Below the pieces are notes generated by a model, which made no database searches, was not told the DNA's origin, and worked only from the letters and a program-made list of their open reading frames with translations. The translations under genes were made by a program, and so were the position numbers. A stretch of DNA of 64,000 nucleotides from Pseudomonas poae (GTDB lineage: Bacteria > Pseudomonadota > Gammaproteobacteria > Pseudomonadales > Pseudomonadaceae): contig CP034537.1 in assembly GCA_004000515.1 (NCBI GenBank), forward strand, positions 1,674,001-1,738,000, in the 5' to 3' direction. This document shows positions 11,404 to 18,924 of this stretch, one piece after another; position 1 is the stretch's first letter, and each line of letters begins with the position of its first letter.

Positions 11404-12371
11404 TGCGTGTAACCCTGCAACCTTCCGGCGCCGTGCTGGAGCTGGTCCCTGGCGAGCGAATCCTTGAAGGCGCGCGCCGCCTGGGTTATGAGTGCCCCCA
11501 GGCGTGTCGTAACGGTGTGTGCCACGTGTGCGCCGCGCTACTGGTGGAGGGCCGGGTGCAGCAAGCCGGTGAGGTTCGCGACCATGGTGAGTTCTACACC
11601 TGCATCGCCGAGCCGCTGGAAGATTGCATTGTGTTGTGGGATGGCGTGTTGGCGCCGGGAGAGTTGCCGTTGCGCAAGTTGTCGTGCCAATTGAGTGAAT
11701 GCGTGGACGTAGGTGGTGATGTCTGGCGCGTTCGCCTGCGGGCTCCGGCCGGCAAGGCAGTGCGTTATCACGCCGGGCAGTACCTGATGATCGAGCGGGA
11801 AAATGGCGAGAAGTCGGCATTTTCCCTGGCCTCGGCGCCCCATGCCGGGCGCGAGCTGGAATTACACGTGCTGGTCCGCGAAGACAGCGCACGCAGCCTG
11901 CTTGCGCAACTGCAACGTAACCAGATGGCGCGCATCGAGCTGCCCTATGGCGACACGCACCTGGCCGAGCTGCCTGACGGGCCGTTGGTATTGATCGCTG
12001 CCGGCACCGGTATGGCGCAGATGCACAGCCTGATCGAACATTGCCGCGCTTCCGGTTTCAAGCACCCGGTGCACCTGTACTGGGGCGTGCGTCGCCCGGA
12101 AGACTTCTACGACATCGAGCACTGGGACCAGTGGCAGCAACTGCCTAACCTGTTCCTGCACAAAGTCGTCAGCGATCTGTGCGGTTGGGAAGGGCGCTGC
12201 GGGCTGTTGCACGAGGCCGTGTGCGAGGACATCAGCGACCTCAAGGCCGTGCACGTCTACGCCAGTGGTTCCCCGGCAATGATCTACGGCACCTTGGATG
12301 CGCTGGTCGAAGCCGGTATGGATGCGCACCAGATGCGTGCCGACGTATTCGCCTACGCGCCTCGCCCCTGA
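11403..12371 (+). CDS. 2Fe-2S ferredoxin / FAD-NAD(P)H oxidoreductase
   Basis: A 322-residue fusion of an N-terminal plant-type ferredoxin domain (cysteines in ECPQACRNGVCHVCAAL plus a later YTC) with a C-terminal FNR-like reductase (FAD-binding YHAGQYLMIE, NAD-binding LVLIAAGTGMAQMHSLIEH). This arrangement is found in CDP-6-deoxy-glucoseen reductase and phenol-hydroxylase reductase type proteins. It moves electrons from NAD(P)H through FAD to an acceptor. ATG 11403 overlaps the ubiD stop by one base, so coupling with ubiD is visible, but a direct role in the quinone pathway is unproven. Confidence 0.88.
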   Translation: MRVTLQPSGAVLELVPGERILEGARRLGYECPQACRNGVCHVCAALLVEGRVQQAGEVRDHGEFYTCIAEPLEDCIVLWDGVLAPGELPLRKLSCQLSECVDVGGDVWRVRLRAPAGKAVRYHAGQYLMIERENGEKSAFSLASAPHAGRELELHVLVREDSARSLLAQLQRNQMARIELPYGDTHLAELPDGPLVLIAAGTGMAQMHSLIEHCRASGFKHPVHLYWGVRRPEDFYDIEHWDQWQQLPNLFLHKVVSDLCGWEGRCGLLHEAVCEDISDLKAVHVYASGSPAMIYGTLDALVEAGMDAHQMRADVFAYAPRP

Positions 12372-12389
12372 CCTGGATTGAATCTACAC

Positions 12390-12524
12390 AACCTTGTAGT
12401 GAGCGGGCTTGTCCCGCGCTGGGGGGCGAAGCCGCCCTAAAACCAGGCGGCTCGGTGTGTCAGCTAGACCGAAGCGCCTGGGTTTGGGGCGGCTTCGCCC
12501 CAGCGCGGACGCTCACTACAGGTT
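12390..12524. repeat. Long REP-type inverted repeat
   Basis: Imperfect palindrome of about 135 bases. The outer arms run from a TGTAGTGAGCGGGCTTGTCC-like segment to GGACGCTCACTACA, and the inner arms are GGGGCGAAGCCGCC and GGCGGCTTCGCCCC. A second copy with the same arms lies at 29910-30030. It sits between convergent genes, where it could act as a bidirectional transcription stop. Confidence 0.8.
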
Positions 12525-12602
12525 GCGTTTGTGCCTTTGACAGATGTGTAGATACCTATGCCTATCGCAGGCAAGCCAGCCCCACAAGGAGTTGCGTTGC
12601 TG

Positions 12603-13085
12603 TCAGAACCGCACACCCGTCGTCACCATCGCCGCATTGAACCCCAGCAACACCACCTCAGCCGCCACTGGCCCGTAATGGGTGCCCACCGACGGAATGA
12701 TCACCGGCGCCACGCCGAAACGGTTCAACGGGATCTTGTCGCGGTACTTGCCGCGATAGCCCTGGATCGCCCCGCCCGTCAGTTTCAGATACACCGGGTA
12801 GTCCGTCATGTCATAGCGCTTGCCCGCATAGGCGTAGTACGAGCGCTGCCTGAACGAGTTGCGAAACGTCGCGCCGCCGTACACAAAGCCTGACGCTTCG
12901 TTGCGCTCCAGGCCAATCAGGTCCTGGTTGTTGTTGTGGTCCGGGTCAGGTGCAAAGTGACGGGTATAGACACTGGTCTGTGCATACCAGAAGCCTTTGT
13001 CATCCTCGGTAGCCGGCGTTTCGCCGGCCAGCGCGGTGGTGGCCTGGGCCAGGAACAACAGGCCAGGCAGTCGGAATTTTTTCAT
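12603..13085 (-). CDS. Predicted outer-membrane beta-barrel protein, often labelled sn-glycerol-3-phosphate transporter
   Basis: A 160-residue protein with a signal peptide (MKKFRLPGLLFLAQATTALAG) and a mature part rich in tyrosine, glycine and alternating hydrophobic residues, ending in ...VTTGVRF. A terminal phenylalanine is the hallmark of barrels inserted by the Bam complex. The size and the YAQTSVYTRHF start resemble small lipid-modifying barrels such as PagP, but I see no firm catalytic signature. Homologues in pseudomonads are commonly annotated sn-glycerol-3-phosphate transporter; I find nothing in the sequence that proves it. It is divergent from the ChaC-like gene. Confidence 0.6.
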   Translation of the reverse strand: MKKFRLPGLLFLAQATTALAGETPATEDDKGFWYAQTSVYTRHFAPDPDHNNNQDLIGLERNEASGFVYGGATFRNSFRQRSYYAYAGKRYDMTDYPVYLKLTGGAIQGYRGKYRDKIPLNRFGVAPVIIPSVGTHYGPVAAEVVLLGFNAAMVTTGVRF

Positions 13086-13354
13086 GGGGGCGACCTCGAT
13101 AGTCGATTTGATGGGCGGCTAGTTGGGTCGTGATGTGTGCCCCATTTTGAAGGCTCTTGGCGGGCCCAGGCTGAACCAAGGCTGAAAGTAGCGGGATTGG
13201 CAGGCTCAATCCTGACGAGCGGGCGCCAGGCTTATACTTTTACTTATGCTTTTAAGGTATTTAATTCGGGCACATCAGTGTGTTCCATTGCGCTAAAGTT
13301 ACTCACAACCCGTAATAACTCTCGCAGACACGAAGGAGACCTCAGCGATCCGCC
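13086..13354. promoter_or_regulatory. Divergent promoter region
   Basis: A 269-base intergenic stretch between the outer-membrane protein gene and the ChaC-like gene. It is AT-richer around 13225-13320. No specific operator is recognisable; a GGAG at 13335 is too far (about 17 bases) from ATG 13355 to be a strong ribosome site. Confidence 0.4.
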
Positions 13355-14011
13355 ATGACTGTTATTGAATCCGATCTTATGCAACTGGCTTACCCTCCGC
13401 GACTCGATCTTGGGCCGCAACTCACTCACGAACAATTGATGAGCTCGATGCAGGCCACCATGGGTCGGCACAAGGGTGGGCCGGTCTGGCTGTTTGCTTA
13501 TGGATCGCTCATCTGGCGCCCGGAATGTTCGTCCACCCAGCGCGTGCGGGCGCGGGTGCATGGTTATCACCGGGGCCTGTACCTGTGGTCCCACGAGCAT
13601 CGGGGCACGCCGGAATTACCAGGTTTGGTGTTCGGCCTGGATCGCGGCGGCTCTTGCAGCGGGTTCGCCTACCGCCTGCCGGAAGATCAGTTGGAAGCCT
13701 CGCTGTACGCACTGTGGTGCCGCGAAATGCCATATCCCTCCTACCGGCCGCATTGGCTCAGTTGCCGTCTTGAAGATGGCACCCAGGTGCAGGCGTTGGG
13801 ATTTGTGTTGGAGCGGCATTTGCCCAGCTACGCGGGTAACTTGCCCGACCAGGTATTGAACCATGTGCTGGAGAGCGCTTGCGGGCGCTACGGCACCACT
13901 CGCGATTATGTCGAGCAGACCGTTAACGCCCTGCGTAGCCACGCCATGCCAGATAAGAACCTGGAGGCGCGGCTCAAGCGTTGTGCGAAGGGCTGTTCAG
14001 GCGGCGATTAA
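13355..14011 (+). CDS. ChaC-like gamma-glutamylcyclotransferase
   Basis: Enzyme of the ChaC family, which cleaves glutathione to 5-oxoproline and Cys-Gly. The diagnostic substrate-binding motif [13 protein letters not shown] is at about residues 46-58 and [19 protein letters not shown] follows in the fold core; the acidic catalytic residue would lie in the [17 protein letters not shown] region. Length 218 residues, normal. Its stop overlaps the convergent glpT stop by four bases. The start codon lacks a well-placed ribosome site; ATG 13379 is in frame but not better. Confidence 0.85.
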   Translation: MTVIESDLMQLAYPPRLDLGPQLTHEQLMSSMQATMGRHKGGPVWLFAYGSLIWRPECSSTQRVRARVHGYHRGLYLWSHEHRGTPELPGLVFGLDRGGSCSGFAYRLPEDQLEASLYALWCREMPYPSYRPHWLSCRLEDGTQVQALGFVLERHLPSYAGNLPDQVLNHVLESACGRYGTTRDYVEQTVNALRSHAMPDKNLEARLKRCAKGCSGGD

Positions 14012-15345
14012 CGCGCCGCGCTGACGCTGTTGGTGTGCCACAGCGTCGGGATCAGGAACGCGATTGCCAGCAGGCACGCGCCCACCAGCAGCACAAAGCC
14101 GCCGTCCCAGCCAAAGTGGTCCACGGTGTAGCCCATGGCTGCACTCGCCGCCACCGAACCGCCCAGGTAACCGAACAGGCCAGTAAAACCCGCCGCAGTA
14201 CCGGCAGCTTTCTTCGGTGCCAGCTCCAATGCCTGCAGGCCGATCAGCATCACCGGGCCGTAGATCAAGAAGCCGATGGAGAACAGCGCGATCATGTCGA
14301 TCATCGGGTTGCCCGGCGGGTTGAGCCAGTACACCAGGGTCGCCACGGTCACCAGGGCCATGAACACCACGCCGGTCAGGCCGCGGTTGCCACGGAAGAT
14401 CTTGTCCGACATCCAGCCACACAGCAGCGTGCCCGGAATGCCCGCCCACTCGTAGAAGAAGTACGCCCACGAGGTTTTATCCACGTCGAAGTGCTTGGCT
14501 TCCTTGAGGTAGGTCGGCGCCCAGTCCAGCACGCCGTAGCGCAGCAGGTAGACGAACACGTTGGCGAAGGCGATGTACCACAGCATTTTGTTGCGCAGCA
14601 CGTACTTGACGAAGATTTCCTTGGCGCTGAACTCTTCTTCGTGGCTGGCGTTGTAGCCTTCCGGGTAGTCGTTCTTGTATTGCTCGATCGGCGGCAGGCC
14701 CACCGACTGCGGGGTATCGCGCATGGTGATGAAGGCAAACGCCGCCACCAGCAAGGCAACGGTGGCCGGCACGTAGAACGCCGCATGCCAGTCGTTGAAC
14801 CACGCCATGCCGAGCAAGAACAGCGGGCCGATCAGGCCACCACCGACGTTATGCGCCACGTTCCATACCGACACCACGCCGCCGCGTTCTTTCTGCGACC
14901 ACCAGTGCACCATGGTCCGCCCGCTCGGCGGCCAGCCCATGCCTTGGGCCCAACCGTTGATGAACAGCAAAATGAACATCATGGTCACGCTGGACGTTGC
15001 CCAAGGTGCGAAACCGAAAATGAACATCACCCCCGCCGACACCAGCAGGCCGAAGGTCAGGAAGTAGCGCGGGTTGGAGCGGTCGGACACCAGGCCCATG
15101 AGGAACTTGGACAAGCCGTATGCAATTGCGATGGCCGACATCGCCAGGCCCAGTTCGCCACGGGTATAACCCTCGTCGATCAAGTAGGGCATGGCCAGGG
15201 AGAAGTTTTTGCGCAGCAGGTAGTACCCGGCGTAACCGAAGAAAATACCCGCGAAGATCTGCCAGCGCAGGCGTCGGTAGGTACTGTCTATTTTTTCTTC
15301 AGGCAGGGGCGCCTGGTGTGCGGCAGGACGAAAGAAAGCAAACAT
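14008..15345 (-). CDS. glpT: Glycerol-3-phosphate antiporter GlpT
   Basis: Major-facilitator permease (organophosphate:phosphate antiporter family), 445 residues, intact. It shows the family start ([32 protein letters not shown]), the conserved [13 protein letters not shown] and [14 protein letters not shown] motifs of the G3P/Pi antiporters, and twelve hydrophobic stretches. It imports glycerol-3-phosphate in exchange for phosphate across the inner membrane and is also the usual entry route of fosfomycin. Two palindromes of GlpR-operator type lie upstream, so repression by GlpR is likely. No other glp genes are in the window. Confidence 0.95.
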   Translation of the reverse strand: MFAFFRPAAHQAPLPEEKIDSTYRRLRWQIFAGIFFGYAGYYLLRKNFSLAMPYLIDEGYTRGELGLAMSAIAIAYGLSKFLMGLVSDRSNPRYFLTFGLLVSAGVMFIFGFAPWATSSVTMMFILLFINGWAQGMGWPPSGRTMVHWWSQKERGGVVSVWNVAHNVGGGLIGPLFLLGMAWFNDWHAAFYVPATVALLVAAFAFITMRDTPQSVGLPPIEQYKNDYPEGYNASHEEEFSAKEIFVKYVLRNKMLWYIAFANVFVYLLRYGVLDWAPTYLKEAKHFDVDKTSWAYFFYEWAGIPGTLLCGWMSDKIFRGNRGLTGVVFMALVTVATLVYWLNPPGNPMIDMIALFSIGFLIYGPVMLIGLQALELAPKKAAGTAAGFTGLFGYLGGSVAASAAMGYTVDHFGWDGGFVLLVGACLLAIAFLIPTLWHTNSVSAAR

Positions 15346-15393
15346 TCAAGAGCTCCAAATTTCTTGTTTTGACTGCGGATGCGAATGTTACAG

Positions 15394-15407
15394 TTTCGTT
15401 ACCGAAA
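15394..15407. promoter_or_regulatory. Palindrome upstream of glpT, GlpR-like
   Basis: TTTCGTTACCGAAA is an inverted repeat (TTTCG / CGAAA) 49 bases upstream of the glpT start. The shape resembles operators described for pseudomonad GlpR, but I compare from memory and the match is not scored. Confidence 0.4.
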
Positions 15408-15452
15408 ATAGCATCGCCTCTTATCTGCAAGCACAAGAAATGAGAGCAATCG

Positions 15453-15472
15453 CATGTTCTTTTACGAACATG
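15453..15472. promoter_or_regulatory. GlpR-type operator upstream of glpT
   Basis: CATGTTCTTTTACGAACATG is a near-perfect palindrome (CATGTTC / GAACATG) about 108 bases upstream of the glpT start. It closely follows the E. coli GlpR operator consensus (ATGTTCG...CGAACAT). With the second palindrome at 15394 it suggests cooperative, looped repression. Confidence 0.55.
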
Positions 15473-15500
15473 TCGCTTAGGGGTAATTCGAGGACGTTTT

Positions 15501-16100
15501 TTAACGCAGTGATGCGATATCGCCGGGGAGCAGATGCTCTTGGACTTTCTGGCTGCGGGACTCGATCAGTTGGCCCTGCTCATCAAAGCGCAACACGATC
15601 AGCCAGTCATACACGCTTTCCGGCCATTTCGGCAGGCCGGTCAAGGCTGGGCCGTCTCCGCCGAACGCGGCGATCAACTTATCGATATGCCCATGGTGCC
15701 AGGCGATCAGCACAGTTTGCGCCTGGTTGGACTTGCGCAACGATTTGACCAGCTTCTCGACTTCATTGTCGGCATACGGCTGCTCGATGGGCAGTTGCAG
15801 GCGTTGGGACAACGGGGTGAGGGTCAGGCGCGGGCGTGAACTGTCCTTGCTGTCGCTGGTTGCGATCAACCGTTGCGGTACCACAGAGACGCCATTGAGT
15901 TGCAGCGGGTCGAAATAACTCGCATACGCCGCTGCGCGCTGTTCGCCACGGGCATTGAGCAGCGGGCCTTGGGCGGGTTTTTCGGCGTGGCGCACGATCA
16001 ACACTGTGACATTGCTGAGGCCGAGGGCTTCGTCCTTTTTATGGGCACATGCTTGTACCGACAGCAGCATCAACATGCCCAACAGCAACGTCTTGACCAT
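15501..16100 (-). CDS. Histidine phosphatase family protein, exported
   Basis: A 199-residue protein with the phosphohistidine motif VLIVRHAEKP (RHAE variant of RHG) and the second catalytic histidine in IAWHHGHIDKL. An N-terminal hydrophobic segment ends LLSVQACAHKK; the Cys could be a lipoprotein site, although VQAC departs from a strict lipobox. It is probably periplasmic or membrane-anchored. Substrate unknown; SixA, phosphoglycerate-mutase-like and phytase-like enzymes all share the fold. It lies downstream of a divergent quinone oxidoreductase gene end, 75 bases apart. Confidence 0.8.
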   Translation of the reverse strand: MVKTLLLGMLMLLSVQACAHKKDEALGLSNVTVLIVRHAEKPAQGPLLNARGEQRAAAYASYFDPLQLNGVSVVPQRLIATSDSKDSSRPRLTLTPLSQRLQLPIEQPYADNEVEKLVKSLRKSNQAQTVLIAWHHGHIDKLIAAFGGDGPALTGLPKWPESVYDWLIVLRFDEQGQLIESRSQKVQEHLLPGDIASLR

Positions 16101-16175
16101 AACCCTTCCTGCCTGTGAATAAGTGCCTGGGCGCGATCATGCACCCAGGCACTGCGTGGGCAAATGAAACTACGG

Positions 16176-17152
16176 TCAGCGTAGCTGAACCACCACTTGC
16201 CGACGGCTTTGCGTTGGCCGAGGTCGTTGATCGCCTGGGCGGCGTGTTCCAGCGGGTAAACCTGCGACACCAGCGGCTTCAACTTGCCTTCGGCAAACCA
16301 GCCAAACAGCTGTGCGAAGTTTGCCGCATTGTCCTGGGGCTGGCGCTGGGCGAACGAGCCCCAGAACACGCCCACCACCGCCGCACCCTTGAGCAACGCC
16401 AGGTTCACGGGCAGGTCCGGGATGCGCCCACTGGCAAACCCGACCACCAGCAAGCGCCCATTCCAGGCGATGCTGCGGATGGCCTGGTCAAACAGGTCGC
16501 CACCCACCGGGTCATAGATCACATCGGCGCCGTTGCCGTCGGTGAGGCGCTTGATCTCGTCTTTCAGGTTGGTTTCGCTGTAGTTGATCAACTCGTCGGC
16601 ACCGGCCGCCTTGGCCACTGCGAGTTTGTCGGCACTGCTGGCGGCGGCAATCACGCGGGCGCCCATGGCCTTGCCGATTTCCACGGCAGCCAGGCCCACG
16701 CCGCCCGAGGCGCCGAGTACCAGCAGGGTTTCGCCGGGTTGCAGATTGGCGCGTTGTTTCAGCGCGTGCATGGAGGTGCCGTAGGTCATGCTGAAGGCGG
16801 CGGCGGTGTTGAAGTCCATGCTAGGCGGGATCGGCAGCACGTTATAGCCCGGTACTGCGACCTGCTCGGCAAAGCTGCCCCAGCCGGTCAGGGCCATGAC
16901 CCGGTCACCGACTTTCAGGTGGCTGACCTTTTCGCCCACTTCACGGATCACGCCTGCAGCCTCGCCACCGGGCGAGAACGGGAAAGGGGGCTTGAACTGA
17001 TACTTGCCCTCGATAATCAGCGTGTCGGGGAAGTTGACCCCGGCGGCATGCACGTCCAGCAGGATTTCGTTCTTCTTGATCGCTGGGCTCTCGATCTCTT
17101 CCAGCACCAGGGTTTCGGCGGGGCCGAAGGCTTTGCACAGCACAGCTTTCAT
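16176..17152 (-). CDS. Zinc-independent NADPH:quinone oxidoreductase (MDR superfamily), frameshifted
   Basis: Medium-chain reductase of the quinone oxidoreductase type. It starts MKAVLCKAFGPAETLVLEEI at 17152 with AAGGA upstream. NADPH is bound by the GASGGVGLAAVEIG motif (about residues 150-163), with ADELINYSE and DVIYDPVGGDLFDQ downstream; zinc-binding cysteines are absent. One base is missing near 16196 (expected KAVGKVVVQLR-stop), so the uncorrected frame reads on into an unrelated tail to 16070. Repair gives 325 residues, exactly family size. Confidence 0.9.
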
Positions 17153-17302
17153 CGGACTATTCCTTTTGGTGTCGTGGCCGATAAGTGTAGGAGGGTACGC
17201 TCGTGGGTCAACGAGCATGCCCAGGCCTGATAAGCCGCCATAAGCTTGTGCTCAGCCTTGCTAGCGTTATGCTACTGGGCAACCGAATTTGAGGAATGAA
17301 CT

Positions 17303-17710
17303 GTGAAAGCGTGGATCCTGTTGATGCTGGCCCTGACCTTGCCGATGGCAGCCCAGGCCGAAGAAGCCAAAGAAGGCGAGGCGCCGAAGATCAGCTATAT
17401 CAGCCTCAGCCCGCCGTTCGTGGGTAATTACGGCCTGGACGGCACGGCGAAACTCAAAGTGTTCAAGGCCGACATCGCCCTGCGTGTGACGGGCCCCGAA
17501 GCGGCTGCTGCCGTCAAAGCCAACGACGCGCTGATCCGCAACCAACTGGTGGCGCTGTTCACCCAGCAGACCAACGAGACCATGAGCACCGTTGAGGGCA
17601 AGGAGAAACTGCGCCAGGAAGCCCTGAAGCAGACTCAGCAAGTGATGAACGACGAAACCGGCAAGCCGGTGGTGGAAGACCTGCTGTTCAACAACCTGAT
17701 CATCCAATAA
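17303..17710 (+). CDS. FliL-like secreted protein
   Basis: A 135-residue protein with a cleavable signal peptide (MKAWILLMLALTLPMAAQA-EE) and a domain that looks like the FliL periplasmic part (ISYISLSPPFVGNYG... ADIALRV...). Start GTG 17303 has GAGGAA nine bases upstream. Classical FliL is a membrane-anchored flagellar stator-associated protein; here the signal peptide appears cleavable and no flagellar gene is near, so the role is open. Homologues are commonly labelled FliL-family in pseudomonads. Confidence 0.75.
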   Translation: MKAWILLMLALTLPMAAQAEEAKEGEAPKISYISLSPPFVGNYGLDGTAKLKVFKADIALRVTGPEAAAAVKANDALIRNQLVALFTQQTNETMSTVEGKEKLRQEALKQTQQVMNDETGKPVVEDLLFNNLIIQ

Positions 17711-17720
17711 TCGCAGCGCG

Positions 17721-17792
17721 CTATCGCGGGCAAGCCCGCTCCCACAATTGGAATGCAGTTCCCTGTGGGAGCGGGCTTGCCCGCGATGGCGG
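17721..17792. repeat. REPIN hairpin
   Basis: Two inverted REP arms: CATCGCGGGCAAGCCCGCTCCCACA-type at about 17722-17746 and the mirrored GTGGGAGCGGGCTTGCCCGC at 17766-17792, with a short spacer. It lies between the convergent FliL-like and permease genes. Confidence 0.85.
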
Positions 17793-17805
17793 CGGTACAG
17801 TCACC

Positions 17806-18924
17806 TCAGGACGCCAGACTTTTCCTGAACCGCGCCAACGCCACCAAGAAAAACACCAACCCAATCCCCGCCAGCGCCAGCAAGTCCGGCCACACCACGC
17901 TCACTCCCGCATCCCGAAACAGAATCGCCGCGCTCAGGCTCACAAAGTGCGTCGACGGCGACCCCTGCATCACCCACTGCAACCATTCGGGCATGCTGTC
18001 GAGCGGTGTACTGCCGCCTGACAACAGCAGCATCGGGATGATCACCGGGATCGCCAGCAAGCCGAACTGCGGCGTCGAACGCGCCAGCGTCGCGAGGAAT
18101 ATCCCCAAGGCCGTACTGGCAAACAGATACAGCGCCGTCACAAACAAGAACAGGCTCAGTGACCCCGCCAGCGGCACGCCAAGCAACCCCTTCACCACCA
18201 CTTCCAGCGACAGCCAGGTACACAGCACCACCACCAGCATGTTGCTCCAGATTTTCGCCAGCATGATCTCGAGCGCAGTCAGCGGCAGCACCAGCAAGTG
18301 ATCGAGGGTGCCGTGCTCACGCTCGCGCAGCAGTGCGGTGCCGGTGAGCACGATGGCGAGGATGGTGATGTTGTTGACGATCTGGATCACCGCCAGGAAC
18401 CAGCCGCCCTCCAGGTTGGTGTTGAACAGTGCGCGGGTGGTGAGCAGGGCGGGTGTGTTGCTGGCGGCGTCAGTTTGCCCGCTGTAACTGAGCAACTCGC
18501 GCTGGAAAATCCGCCCGATATAGCCTGCGCCCATAAACGCTTGGCTCATCGCCGTAGCGTCCACGTTCACCTGCACGCCGGGCTGGCGGCCAGCCAGCAA
18601 GTCAGCCTGGAAGTTCGCCGGCACGTTGATCACGAAGGTGTACTCGCCGCTGTCCATGACCTTGTCCAACTGGTCATAGGCCAAGGGCGCTGGCGCTTGA
18701 AACTCAGGCGGTTGCAGGGCTTCGGCCATTTGCCGCGAGAGCGCACTGTGGTCTTCATCGACAAACGCCACGCTGGCGTTGTGCACCCCGATCACCGAGC
18801 CGGCCGCAGGCATATAGATGGCCACGGTGAATGCGTAGAACAGAAACAGCAGCAGAACGCTGTCATGGCGAAGGCTGGTCAGTTCCTTGAGACCCAGCCG
18901 CAGGATGTGCGCGAACTTATGCAT
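17806..18924 (-). CDS. yhhJ: ABC-2 type export permease (YhhJ-like)
   Basis: Inner-membrane permease of 372 residues. Residues 1-35 hold the first transmembrane helix (LLLFLFYAFTVAIYMPAAG), followed by a large periplasmic domain (EDHSALSRQMAEALQPPEF...) and a C-terminal bundle of helices, the layout of ABC-2 exporters. I start at ATG 18924, where the codon overlaps the rbbA stop (TGATG) and gives MHKFAHILRLGLKEL. It is the last gene of the HlyD-RbbA-YhhJ operon. Confidence 0.88.
   Translation of the reverse strand: MHKFAHILRLGLKELTSLRHDSVLLLFLFYAFTVAIYMPAAGSVIGVHNASVAFVDEDHSALSRQMAEALQPPEFQAPAPLAYDQLDKVMDSGEYTFVINVPANFQADLLAGRQPGVQVNVDATAMSQAFMGAGYIGRIFQRELLSYSGQTDAASNTPALLTTRALFNTNLEGGWFLAVIQIVNNITILAIVLTGTALLREREHGTLDHLLVLPLTALEIMLAKIWSNMLVVVLCTWLSLEVVVKGLLGVPLAGSLSLFLFVTALYLFASTALGIFLATLARSTPQFGLLAIPVIIPMLLLSGGSTPLDSMPEWLQWVMQGSPSTHFVSLSAAILFRDAGVSVVWPDLLALAGIGLVFFLVALARFRKSLAS

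Noticed and set aside
10168..11892. Long minus-strand open frame of 574 codons over ubiD
   Set aside because: It lies antisense to the well-supported ubiD and reductase genes, has His/Arg/Gly-rich low-information composition typical of high-GC shadow frames, and shows no domain.
13981..15372. Long plus-strand frame of 463 codons over glpT
   Set aside because: Antisense shadow of glpT; rich in His, Gln and Arg with no domain pattern.
16115..17230. Plus-strand frame of 371 codons over the quinone oxidoreductase
   Set aside because: Antisense shadow; the minus-strand gene has clear NADPH motifs.
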